A stretch of 7,679 nt of DNA from DASQVO01 sp035640715. GTDB taxonomy: Bacteria > Actinomycetota > Actinomycetes > Streptosporangiales > Streptosporangiaceae. Shown here piece after piece: positions 1 through 6,303 of this stretch. Position 1 is the stretch's first letter. The number at the start of each line of letters is the position of its first letter. A program made the translations under genes and the position numbers. The notes under the pieces are model-generated. The model was not told where the DNA came from and made no database searches. It saw only the letters and a program-made list of their open reading frames with translations. The DNA lies in assembly GCA_035640715.1 (NCBI GenBank), contig DASQVO010000107.1:1-7679 (forward strand), written 5' to 3'.

Positions 1-360
1 AGCGGAGTACGTCGGACGACCCGGCGAGGTCACCGAGCTCGTCGCGGCGCGGCAGCCCTTCCCAGTCACCCCAGGTTGCCACGCAAACCGCGCCCAGCAG
101 CACGCCGCGCTCCAACCGGCACGCCAGCGGCAGCCCGTCCATCACGGCGGATAGGTAACCGGCGGCGAAGGCATCACCAGCGCCGACCGGGTCCACCACG
201 CTCACCCGGCGGGACGGGCACCGGCAGGTTCACTCCGGGCTGACCGCCCAGGCGCCGTTTGCCCCGTCCTTGACCACGACCTCCCCAACACCACGATCGA
301 GGAACGCGCGCACAGCGGCCTCAAGCTCGCCCGGGCTCTCACCGCAGCCGGAGATCATCG
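1..360 (-). pseudogene. PfkB-family sugar kinase (2-keto-3-deoxygluconate kinase-like), C-terminal part, broken
   Basis: PfkB kinases phosphorylate sugars or sugar acids with ATP. The minus strand encodes the family's C-terminal signature DPVGAGDAFAAGY at 193-155; the Asp at 175-173 is the expected catalytic base. It is followed by sequence like the end of KdgK-type kinases (ATWGDWEGLPRRDEL) running off the left edge. Upstream in the same frame, residues such as GELEAAVRAFLDRGVGEVVVKDG (in part) match the strand and helix before the ATP site. An in-frame TGA at 232-230 separates these halves, with no frameshift; one substitution in a Gly (GGA) or Arg (CGA) codon would create it. The N-terminal half (substrate lid and sugar-binding residues) is absent: similarity stops near 355, next to a tRNA-like element. 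Nonsense codon plus missing front indicate a pseudogene. Exact substrate is uncertain. Confidence 0.8.
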
Positions 361-405
361 TGGTGGCAGATCCAGGATTCGAATCTGGGAAGGCGAAGCC
401 GACGG
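361..405 (-). tRNA. Partial tRNA: 3' half of a class II (tRNA-Tyr-like) gene, possible attachment-site scar
   Basis: Read on the minus strand, the segment fits the 3' half of a long-variable-arm tRNA. In order: CCGTC (3' strand of the anticodon stem, 405-401), a variable arm GGCTTCGCC that forms a small hairpin (400-392), TTC, a T arm with stem CCAGA/CCTGG around the loop TTCGAAT (388-372), ATCTGCC as the acceptor 3' strand (371-365), then A and CCA (364-361). The innermost T-stem pair is A-C instead of G-C, so the copy may be degenerate. No matching 5' half (acceptor GGCAGAT, D arm, anticodon loop) lies upstream, so this is not a functional tRNA. The variable-arm and T-arm pattern resembles actinobacterial tRNA-Tyr as I recall it. 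Such 3' fragments are what integrative elements carry as attachment sites; SLP1 of Streptomyces uses a tRNA-Tyr gene. The identity is from memory, without a search. Confidence 0.5.
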
Positions 406-526
406 TTGCCAACGGCGATCTGCGTGGCGATCATGCGGTTGACGTTGGACTCCGGCATGCCGATCCGTTCAGCGTCCAGAACCCTATCTGGAAGTACATC
501 CTCGACAGAGTTATGACTGCGCGGCC
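405..526 (-). pseudogene. Orphan open-frame fragment of unknown origin
   Basis: Between an in-frame TGA near 526 and the tRNA-like element, one minus-strand frame reads like real protein, including VEDVLPDRVLDAERIGMPES followed by NVNRMIATQIAVGN. There is no convincing start codon or ribosome binding site, and the frame enters the tRNA-like segment without a stop. I do not recognise the family. It does not look like the missing front of the PfkB kinase, whose N-terminal region normally contains glycine-rich sugar-binding motifs. It may be a gene remnant brought next to the kinase fragment by recombination, or simply an open frame in GC-rich DNA. Confidence 0.25.
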
Positions 527-533
527 GTCAGGG

Positions 534-1865
534 TTACTGCGGTAGGCAGGTCGGGACGGGGCTGCGGTCCACAGCCGGCGTCGTCGCACGATCGGGCCCG
601 AAGCGTGCCTCCAGCCAGCCCGCCAGCCGCTTGCCAAGCCGCTGCGCGGGTACCTCGACGAACCGGTAGGTTGCCGCGCAGCAGGCCAGCAGGACGGCGA
701 GGAGTACCGCCGCGACAGCGACCTGCACGGGGACCGAGTGAGCCCTCTGGCTCCACGGGATTTTCGCGTAGACCCCGAGGAGCACTGGGTGGAAGAGGTA
801 GACGGAGTAGCTGACGAGCCCGAGCCAGGCCAGGAACGCCGGTATCCTCCTGTGCCGCAGCGCCATGCCGGCCGCGAACGTGATCCCGGCCAGTCCCAGC
901 GTGATCACCCACTTGCGCTGAAACATCGCCATGGTGGCCGGTGACGCATTGGCCGCGGAGCCGAGGTGCCAGAGGCCGGCCGCGAGGGTGAGGGCGAAGA
1001 CTGCCACCACGACGACGGCCGCCTGCCACTTGGGAAGCTGTCCCTGCTCCGCGCGGTAGAGCACCGTCCCGGCGAACATGAACGCCAGGATGGTGAAGGC
1101 TTCCCAGGGATAATGTGCGGATGAACTGTTGAAAGTGGCCAGCGCGAGGCCCGTGGCGGCGGCGAGTGCCGCCCCGAGGAACTTCGGCAGGCGACGGCAT
1201 GTTACGGCGAGGGCCAGGCCGCAGATGATAAGGACGTCGGCGATCAGCGCGACGCGGCGCGGGCCAAGGGAGCTGCCCGAGAACGCGACCGCGGGCAGGA
1301 CCCCGCCGAGCCCCAGTGCCGCCGCGGCGAAGCCGAGCGCGAACGTGCCGCTGCGCCGGTGCACACCCGCAGTGAACAGCGCCGTAAGCAGGAGATAGAA
1401 CACCATCTCATAGGCGAGAGTCCACACCGTGTACGGCACGTCCGGGGTATTGAGCAGGTCTGACATCATCAGCAGCTGGCCGAGCGACGAGGTGACCGGA
1501 TGCTGGTTCAATGGCCACAGCGACCCCAGATTAAGCGGGGTCAGGATGACCAGGGCCACGATGGCAAACAGGTAGGCCGGGTAGAGCCGGAAGAGGCGGC
1601 TCACCCAGAAGGCACGCACGCTGCCCTTCCGCTCCAGGGACGCGGGAACGATGTAGCCGCTGACGAGGAAGAACACGAAGACGCCGTACTCCCCCGGATC
1701 GATCCACTGGACGACCACGGTGTGCACGGCGAAGAGCACCTGAAAAGTAAGGTGCTCGAATACGACGGCCAGCGCCGCGATCCCGCGCAGAGCGTCGAGC
1801 CAGGCGAGCCGCCGGGGCCGTGTGGACGTGGGCGCAGCGATGGGCATGCTCTCGACGGCAGACAT
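534..1865 (-). CDS. Acyltransferase 3 family integral membrane protein
   Basis: A polytopic membrane enzyme that moves acyl groups (often acetyl) onto sugars, cell-wall polymers or secondary metabolites (Pfam Acyl_transf_3). With the ATG at 1865 it has 443 residues. Residues 20-38 hold the hallmark RLAWLDALRGIAALAVVFEH, whose final His (38) is the expected catalytic residue. Then follow FFLVSGYIVPASL and RLFRLYPAYLFAIV, typical of the second and third membrane segments. About ten hydrophobic stretches follow, ending in GLVSYSVYLFHPVLLGVYA and a last span before a short basic cytoplasmic tail. The frame stays open to a GTG at 2033, but the extra 56 residues are hydrophilic, unlike the family and without a ribosome binding site. 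ATGs at 1865 and 1847 both leave the normal short N-terminus; neither has a clear Shine-Dalgarno. The acceptor molecule cannot be told. It is downstream of the ligase gene on the same strand, but the gap of about 320 bp argues against a tight operon. Confidence 0.9.
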   Translation of the reverse strand: MSAVESMPIAAPTSTRPRRLAWLDALRGIAALAVVFEHLTFQVLFAVHTVVVQWIDPGEYGVFVFFLVSGYIVPASLERKGSVRAFWVSRLFRLYPAYLFAIVALVILTPLNLGSLWPLNQHPVTSSLGQLLMMSDLLNTPDVPYTVWTLAYEMVFYLLLTALFTAGVHRRSGTFALGFAAAALGLGGVLPAVAFSGSSLGPRRVALIADVLIICGLALAVTCRRLPKFLGAALAAATGLALATFNSSSAHYPWEAFTILAFMFAGTVLYRAEQGQLPKWQAAVVVVAVFALTLAAGLWHLGSAANASPATMAMFQRKWVITLGLAGITFAAGMALRHRRIPAFLAWLGLVSYSVYLFHPVLLGVYAKIPWSQRAHSVPVQVAVAAVLLAVLLACCAATYRFVEVPAQRLGKRLAGWLEARFGPDRATTPAVDRSPVPTCLPQ

Positions 1866-2183
1866 CCGGCACGAGATTAGTGCCGCGCACGGATGCCCGC
1901 TATGTCCCCGGCCACGGTCGGCGCGTTTCCCAGGCATTTCCCAGGCGGGAGCGAACTCAGTCGCGTCGCCGCCCTGCAGGGCAAGCCGGCCGCCGCCGTT
2001 CAGGAGGGTGGTGTGCCATCGGGGTAGATGCACGGGGAGGTCGTGCCGATTCCCAGTGACCCGTCCGACCGCCAGTCCAGCGAGACGGTTTTACAGCGAG
2101 CCCACCCCATCCATCCGGATAGCCGCTAACCTGCTCTCCTGGTTCGCGGTGTTCCGCGGGCCACGGCCGCGGCGCCGGTCCGC
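1866..2183. other. Intergenic region between the ligase and acyltransferase genes
   Basis: About 320 bp with no supported gene. It holds the inverted repeat at 2154-2172 just after the ligase stop, and presumably the acyltransferase promoter, for which I see no convincing -35/-10 pair. The open frames that cover it are low-complexity Arg/Pro/Gly-rich translations typical of noncoding GC-rich DNA. Confidence 0.5.
2154..2172 (-). terminator. Candidate hairpin terminator after the ligase gene
   Basis: Two copies of the palindromic hexamer CCGCGG (2154-2159 and 2167-2172) flank a 7-nt loop, beginning 11 bases past the ligase stop codon. A 6-bp all-GC stem could end or slow transcription. There is no U tract, which is common for actinobacterial hairpin terminators but also makes the call weak. 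Confidence 0.3.
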
Positions 2184-3137
2184 TCAGGGTGTTTCTCGTA
2201 TCACGTCGGCGGGGTTCTTGTCCCGCCGCAGGCCCTGGAATCGGGGATGGCGCAGCCGCCCGTCCGCGGTCCATTCGGTGAAGCCGACCTGGGCGACGAG
2301 CCGGGGTTCCACCCAGTGCACCCCGGACCTGGCCAGGCCGCGGGCCGGTTCGAACGGCGGCTCCGGCCGCTGGAGGGCGGCCAGGGCCGCGTGCAGGCTG
2401 GTCAGGGTGCGCCGGTCGAAGCCGGTGCCGACCTTGCCGGCGTACCTCAGCTTGCCGTCCCGGTCGTAGTAGCCCAGCAGCAGCGCGCCGAACCCGGTGC
2501 GGGATCCCTGCGGGTCGGTGTATCCGCCAATGACGAACTCCTGCCCGTTCTCGCACTTGAACTTCAGCCAGTCCCGGGTCCGCCCGGGCCGGTAGGGCGA
2601 GTCGGCCCGCTTGGCGATGATCCCTTCCCAGCCCTTGGCGCAGGCCTCCCGCCAGTACGCCTCGCCGTCGGCGTCCCGGTGCTCGGTGAAGCGCACCGGG
2701 TCGCGGAACGACAGCAGCCTGCGCAACAGCCGCTTGCGCTCGCGCAGCGGCAACGGCCGCACATCACGGCCGCCGGCCCACAGCAGGTCGAACACATACA
2801 GGTACACCGGCACCTCGGCGCGCAGCGCCGGCCCGGGATCGCGGACCCCGAGCCGCCGCTGCAGCCGGGAAAAGCTGGCCCGGTCCCCGTCAAAGGCCAC
2901 CACCTCCCCGTCGACGATGAAGTCACTGGCCTCCTGAGCCCGCAGCACATCGGCGATCTCGGGATAGGTACCGGTGGCCTGCTGCCGGTTCCGGGTCATC
3001 AACCGCAGCTGCGCGCCGTCCCGGAACGCCAGGCACCGCTCGCCATCGAACTTGCGCTCGAACAGCCAGGCCGGGTCGGAGAACCTGTCCGCGGTGAGCG
3101 TGGCTAGCTCGGGTTCAAGCCACTCGGGCTGCCGAAT
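2184..3137 (-). CDS. ATP-dependent DNA ligase, stand-alone LigD-type ligase domain; 5' end uncertain
   Basis: Seals nicks or ends in DNA through a ligase-AMP intermediate; this type works in bacterial non-homologous end joining. Motif I ERKFDGER carries the adenylated Lys at 3053-3051. Then come DGEVVAFD, motif III VYLYVFDLLW, motif IV EGIIAKR and motif V WLKFKCENG. The OB-fold half has EFVIGGYTDPQGSRTGFGALLLGYYD (in part) and KVGTGF, ending HPRFQGLRRDKNPADVI. No polymerase or phosphoesterase domain is attached. The usual starts fail: the only in-frame ATG/GTG/TTG codons near the front (TTG 3002, ATG 2999) lie after motif I and would remove the catalytic Lys. The frame is open upstream to a TGA at 3248-3246, and family-like sequence (QPEWLEPELATLTADRFSDP) reaches about 3131. 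The boundary given is nominal. Either a rare start (CTG 3224, ATT 3137) is used, or one base has been lost near 3150 and the ATG at 3166 in another frame was the start. Confidence 0.85.
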   Translation of the reverse strand: MRQPEWLEPELATLTADRFSDPAWLFERKFDGERCLAFRDGAQLRLMTRNRQQATGTYPEIADVLRAQEASDFIVDGEVVAFDGDRASFSRLQRRLGVRDPGPALRAEVPVYLYVFDLLWAGGRDVRPLPLRERKRLLRRLLSFRDPVRFTEHRDADGEAYWREACAKGWEGIIAKRADSPYRPGRTRDWLKFKCENGQEFVIGGYTDPQGSRTGFGALLLGYYDRDGKLRYAGKVGTGFDRRTLTSLHAALAALQRPEPPFEPARGLARSGVHWVEPRLVAQVGFTEWTADGRLRHPRFQGLRRDKNPADVIRETP

Positions 3138-3248
3138 CCGGACCGGATCCCGCTGCCCTTGCTCATCGGCCCCGGGCTTCGCCGCAGGATCGTCGGCGGC
3201 GTTCGCCGACCACCGTGCCGGCAGGTCCCGGGGAACCGGGGGCCGTCA

Positions 3249-3570
3249 TGCTGCGGCCGGGGAAGGGCGGGCCGGTACCGCCGCGGATCACGTCTGGGAA
3301 GCCCCGGCCCGCGCCGGCTCTCCTGCCCTGCCACCTTCCCCGCGCCGCCGAACATGCCTCACCGCGACTGCGCTTGGAGCTCCCGCGAACCTGCTGCGGA
3401 ATCGGCCTTCACGAAACCCGCCAATTCCGGGGATACGCGGCTGAGCCGGGCCGCCTACGCTTTGGCGCCATCAGCTAGTCGAACGCGACGGGCAGGGACC
3501 GTGGCGTGCTCCTGCCGGGCCCAGCCCCGTGGCGAGGGGTTCCGCCTCATCGGGTCGGCGGTGAGTCAGC
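3249..3570. other. Divergent intergenic region upstream of the ligase and of the fusion-protein operon
   Basis: About 320 bp lie between the ligase front (minus) and the phosphoribosyltransferase-esterase start (plus). It must hold both promoters, but I see no clear -35/-10 pair or operator. Several open frames cross it in all directions with Arg/Pro-rich, non-family-like translations, so none is called as a gene. Confidence 0.5.
3558..3563 (+). promoter_or_regulatory. Ribosome binding site of the fusion gene
   Basis: GGTGAG lies 7 bases before the ATG at 3571 and fits the 3' end of 16S rRNA well. It supports that ATG over internal alternatives. Confidence 0.5.
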
Positions 3571-5583
3571 ATGTCAGAGCGTGTCTTCCGTGATCGCCGG
3601 GACGCTGGCCGGGTGCTGGCCGGTCTTTTTGAGCATTACCGCGGCCGTGATGATGTTGTCGTGCTGGGCTTGCCGCGGGGCGGGGTGCCCGTGGCGTACG
3701 AAGTAGCCGCCGCGCTGGACGCACCCTTGGACGTATTCGTGGTGCGCAAGCTCGGAGTTCCCGGGCATGAAGAGCTCGCCATGGGCGCCATCGCCAGTGG
3801 CGGGGTCATCGTGCTCAACGAGGACGTCGTCATCGGGCTCGGCATCACCTCCGACGTCATCCGGGAGGTCGCCGAGCGGGAAAGCCGCGAGCTGGCGCGC
3901 CGGGAACAGGCCTACCGTGAGGGACGCCCCATGCCAGAGCTGTCCGGTAAGACCGTCATTCTCGTCGATGACGGCCTGGCGACCGGATCAAGCATGCATG
4001 CCGCTGTCCTGGCGCTACGGCGGCTGCAGCCGGCCCGCATCGTAGTGGCCGTGCCGGCCGCGCCGAGTTCGACGTGTGAACAGCTCAGGCTCGAGGCCGA
4101 CGAGGTCGTGTGCGCTACTACCCCCTCACCGTTCTTCGCCGTCGGCCAGTCCTACTGGGACTTTACCCAGACCACCGATGAGGAGGTCCGCGATCTGCTC
4201 CGTGCGGCGGCGCGAGCGCCCACCGGCGCAGCGGCCAAGGGCGGCCCGCCGTCTGAGGTCGCGGTCATCCGAATGTCGGCCGCGCTCATCGAGAACGGCG
4301 TGCCGCCGGAGGAGACCCTGTTCGGCATGGTCGGGGATGCGCAGCTGGTGCTGATCGGCGAGGCCTCGCATGGCACCCACGACTTCTACGCGGCCCGGGC
4401 CGAGATGACGCGCCGGCTCATCGAGCAAAGAGGCTTTTGCGGGGTGGCGGTCGAGGCGGACTGGCCGGACGCCTACCGGGTGAACCGTTTCGTGCGCGGC
4501 CGAAGCGACGATGTCACCGCGGAGGAGGCACTGCGCGGGTTCCAGCGCTTCCCAACCTGGATGTGGCGCAACACCGAGGTGCTGGACTTTGCCGGCTGGC
4601 TGCGCGAGCGCAATGACCGCGTCGGCGACGAGCGGCGGAAGGCGGGTTTTTACGGGCTGGACCTGTACAGCCTGCGCCGGTCCATGGAAGAGGTCATCTC
4701 CTACCTGGAGCGGGTCGACCCCGAAGCTGCGGTACGCGCCAAAGAGCGCTACTCCTGTTTTGATCATGTTAGCGGCGATGACGGTGAGGCCTACGGGTTC
4801 GCGGCCGCATTCGGGGCGGGAGAGTCGTGCGAACGCGAAGTGGTCGCTCAGCTGGTCGAGATGCAACGGCGCGCGGCAGAGTATGCGAAACGCGACGGGC
4901 TGCTCGCCGAGGACGAGGCGTTCTACGCGGAGCAAAACGCGGTCGTCGTGAAGAACGCAGAACGGTACTACCGGGAGATGTTCGGCGGGCGGGTCGCTTC
5001 CTGGAACCTGCGGGACCGGCACATGGTCGACACGCTGGAGGCGCTCGCTGAGCACCTGGGCCGGGTGCGGGGCGAGCCGGCGAAGATCGTGGTGTGGGCG
5101 CACAACTCCCACCTCGGTGACGCACGCGCTACGGAGATGGGCTCTCGAGGGGAACTGAACGTCGGGCAGCTGGTGCGTGAACGGCATCCGGGCCAGTGTC
5201 GCCTTATCGGTTTCACCACCTATACCGGCACAGTGACGGCGGCCGATGAGTGGGGCGCTCCGGCCGACCGTAAGGTGGCGCGGCCGGCGTTGCCGGACAG
5301 TGTGGAAGAGCTATTCCATCAGGTGGGCAGCAAGGAGTTCCTGCTCTGGTTCGACCTGGCTCCGCCAGCGGCCGAGGTGTTGCGTGCGGCCCGGCTGGAG
5401 CGGGCCATTGGTGTGATCTACCGGCCGCAGACCGAGCGGCAGAGCCACTATTTCCACGCCCGTGTGGCCGACCAGTTCGATGCCGTGATCCATCTCGATG
5501 AGACACGAGCGGTGGAACCGCTTGAGCGGACCGCCCGATGGGAGCGGGGCGAGGCCCCGGAGACCTATCCCTTCGCCGTTTAG
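3571..5583 (+). CDS. Phosphoribosyltransferase fused to an erythromycin-esterase-like domain (Rv2030c-type)
   Basis: A 670-residue two-domain protein. Residues 1-215 are a type I phosphoribosyltransferase: LGLPRGGVPVAYEVA near 30-45 and the PRPP-binding loop VILVDDGLATGSS at 129-141 are intact. Residues 230-670 are erythromycin-esterase-like: LIGEASHGTHDFY (E264, H267, H270), VEADWPDAYRVN (E295), NLRDRHM, and WAHNSHLGDA (H511, H514). These match the conserved Glu/His set that EreA and EreB use to open the macrolide lactone. The same architecture is known in M. tuberculosis Rv2030c, a DosR dormancy-regulon gene of unproven activity. Macrolide resistance is therefore not implied; most chromosomal relatives have no known substrate. 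There is no signal peptide or membrane span, so it is probably cytoplasmic. Start: ATG with GGTGAG upstream. It is followed after 36 bp by an alpha/beta hydrolase on the same strand. Confidence 0.93.
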   Translation: MSERVFRDRRDAGRVLAGLFEHYRGRDDVVVLGLPRGGVPVAYEVAAALDAPLDVFVVRKLGVPGHEELAMGAIASGGVIVLNEDVVIGLGITSDVIREVAERESRELARREQAYREGRPMPELSGKTVILVDDGLATGSSMHAAVLALRRLQPARIVVAVPAAPSSTCEQLRLEADEVVCATTPSPFFAVGQSYWDFTQTTDEEVRDLLRAAARAPTGAAAKGGPPSEVAVIRMSAALIENGVPPEETLFGMVGDAQLVLIGEASHGTHDFYAARAEMTRRLIEQRGFCGVAVEADWPDAYRVNRFVRGRSDDVTAEEALRGFQRFPTWMWRNTEVLDFAGWLRERNDRVGDERRKAGFYGLDLYSLRRSMEEVISYLERVDPEAAVRAKERYSCFDHVSGDDGEAYGFAAAFGAGESCEREVVAQLVEMQRRAAEYAKRDGLLAEDEAFYAEQNAVVVKNAERYYREMFGGRVASWNLRDRHMVDTLEALAEHLGRVRGEPAKIVVWAHNSHLGDARATEMGSRGELNVGQLVRERHPGQCRLIGFTTYTGTVTAADEWGAPADRKVARPALPDSVEELFHQVGSKEFLLWFDLAPPAAEVLRAARLERAIGVIYRPQTERQSHYFHARVADQFDAVIHLDETRAVEPLERTARWERGEAPETYPFAV

Positions 5584-5600
5584 TCCTTCTTAGTCCTTCG
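5581..5600 (+). repeat. Tandem 10-bp duplication spanning the stop codon
   Basis: The unit TAGTCCTTC(T/G) occurs twice back to back (5581-5590 and 5591-5600), differing only in its last base. The first copy supplies the TAG stop of the fusion gene and the second repeats an in-phase-looking TAG 10 bp later. It looks like a small slippage duplication in the gap before the hydrolase gene. Confidence 0.7.
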
Positions 5601-5607
5601 CTGGTTT

Positions 5608-5613
5608 GGAGGT
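5608..5613 (+). promoter_or_regulatory. Strong ribosome binding site selecting a GTG start
   Basis: GGAGGT lies 6 bases before the GTG at 5620. It decides the hydrolase start and argues for independent translation initiation within a shared transcript. Confidence 0.8.
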
Positions 5614-5619
5614 GGGGAC

Positions 5620-6303
5620 GTGAGCATCTCTGAGGAGAGCCTGCAGATTCCCGTGGCAGGTGTCGTCTTGGGGGCGGACGTGGCGGTGCCCGAGTTTGCG
5701 CGGGGCGTGGTGGTGTTCGCGCACGGTAGCGGCAGCAGCCGCCACAGCCCGCGCAATCGCTACGTCGCCGCAGAGTTGCAGAAAGCGGGCCTGGCGACCG
5801 TGCTGGCGGATCTGCTCACCCCGGCGGAGGAAGAGCGTGACATCTGGACCGCGGAGCTGAGATTCGACATCGGTCTGCTCGCGACCCGTGTGGCGGCACT
5901 GACCGACTGGGTGGCGGCGGACGAACGCACCGCGGGTCTGGGCATCGGGCTGTTCGGCGCGAGCACGGGCGCCGCCGCGGCGCTGGTGGCCGCTGCGGAA
6001 CGGCCCGAGACCGTCCAGGCGGTCGTTTCCCGCGGCGGGCGGCCGGACCTGGCCGGGGAGTACCTGCGCAGAGTGCGTCAGCCCACGTTGCTGATCGTCG
6101 GGGGCGACGACATAGTTGTCATCGAACTCAACCGTCAGGCGATGGAGCAACTGGCCGGTGAGGCCCGGCTGGAGATCGTCCCGGGTGCGTCACACCTGTT
6201 CGAGGAGCCCGGCACGCTGGAGCAGGTAGCGCGCCTGGCCAGGGACTGGTTCCTCCTCCACCTGCGGCCCGTAACGCATCGCGTCGGTCACGGGGCCGGT
6301 TGA
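5620..6303 (+). CDS. Alpha/beta hydrolase, dienelactone-hydrolase-like
   Basis: A 227-residue cytoplasmic hydrolase of the dienelactone hydrolase/alpha-beta family. The oxyanion region is FAHGSGSSRHSPRN (H35). The nucleophile elbow is GLFGASTGAAAAL with Ser115, the acid is in LLIVGGDD (Asp163 or 164), and the base is in VPGASHLFEEPG (His192). The triad is complete and in the usual order. The family name says little about substrate; classical dienelactone hydrolases use Cys as nucleophile, so this Ser enzyme is probably a general esterase. In mycobacteria Rv0571c joins a phosphoribosyltransferase domain to a related hydrolase domain, which makes the pairing with the upstream gene meaningful. 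It starts with GTG behind GGAGGT, 36 bp after the fusion gene, so the two are likely cotranscribed. Its last 16 bp overlap the convergent phosphoesterase gene. Confidence 0.9.
   Translation: MSISEESLQIPVAGVVLGADVAVPEFARGVVVFAHGSGSSRHSPRNRYVAAELQKAGLATVLADLLTPAEEERDIWTAELRFDIGLLATRVAALTDWVAADERTAGLGIGLFGASTGAAAALVAAAERPETVQAVVSRGGRPDLAGEYLRRVRQPTLLIVGGDDIVVIELNRQAMEQLAGEARLEIVPGASHLFEEPGTLEQVARLARDWFLLHLRPVTHRVGHGAG

Noticed and set aside
511..1200. 229-codon minus-strand frame inside the acyltransferase gene
   Set aside because: Out-of-frame with the gene carrying the hydrophobic acyltransferase pattern, and the translation is Arg-rich and low complexity.
1866..2033. 56-residue N-terminal extension of the acyltransferase from GTG 2033
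   Set aside because: No ribosome binding site, hydrophilic sequence, and the family's first motif normally lies near residue 10-30.
2247..3107. Long plus-strand open frame (286 codons) opposite the ligase
   Set aside because: A Gly/Pro/Val/Gln-rich antisense shadow; the minus strand carries all ligase motifs.
3104..3355. 83-codon minus-strand open frame starting ATG at 3355
   Set aside because: Arg/Pro/Gly-rich translation with no family features; it overlaps the ligase front in another frame. Only its internal ATG at 3166 matters, as the possible lost ligase start.
3495..3510. GGGACC near the fusion operon as half of a DosR/DevR box
   Set aside because: The left half fits GGGAC, but the right half lacks the matching GTCCC, and single half-sites are common in GC-rich DNA.
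4126..5187. Long minus-strand open frame (353 codons) inside the fusion gene
   Set aside because: It is antisense to a gene with complete motifs in both domains; its translation has no recognisable family features.
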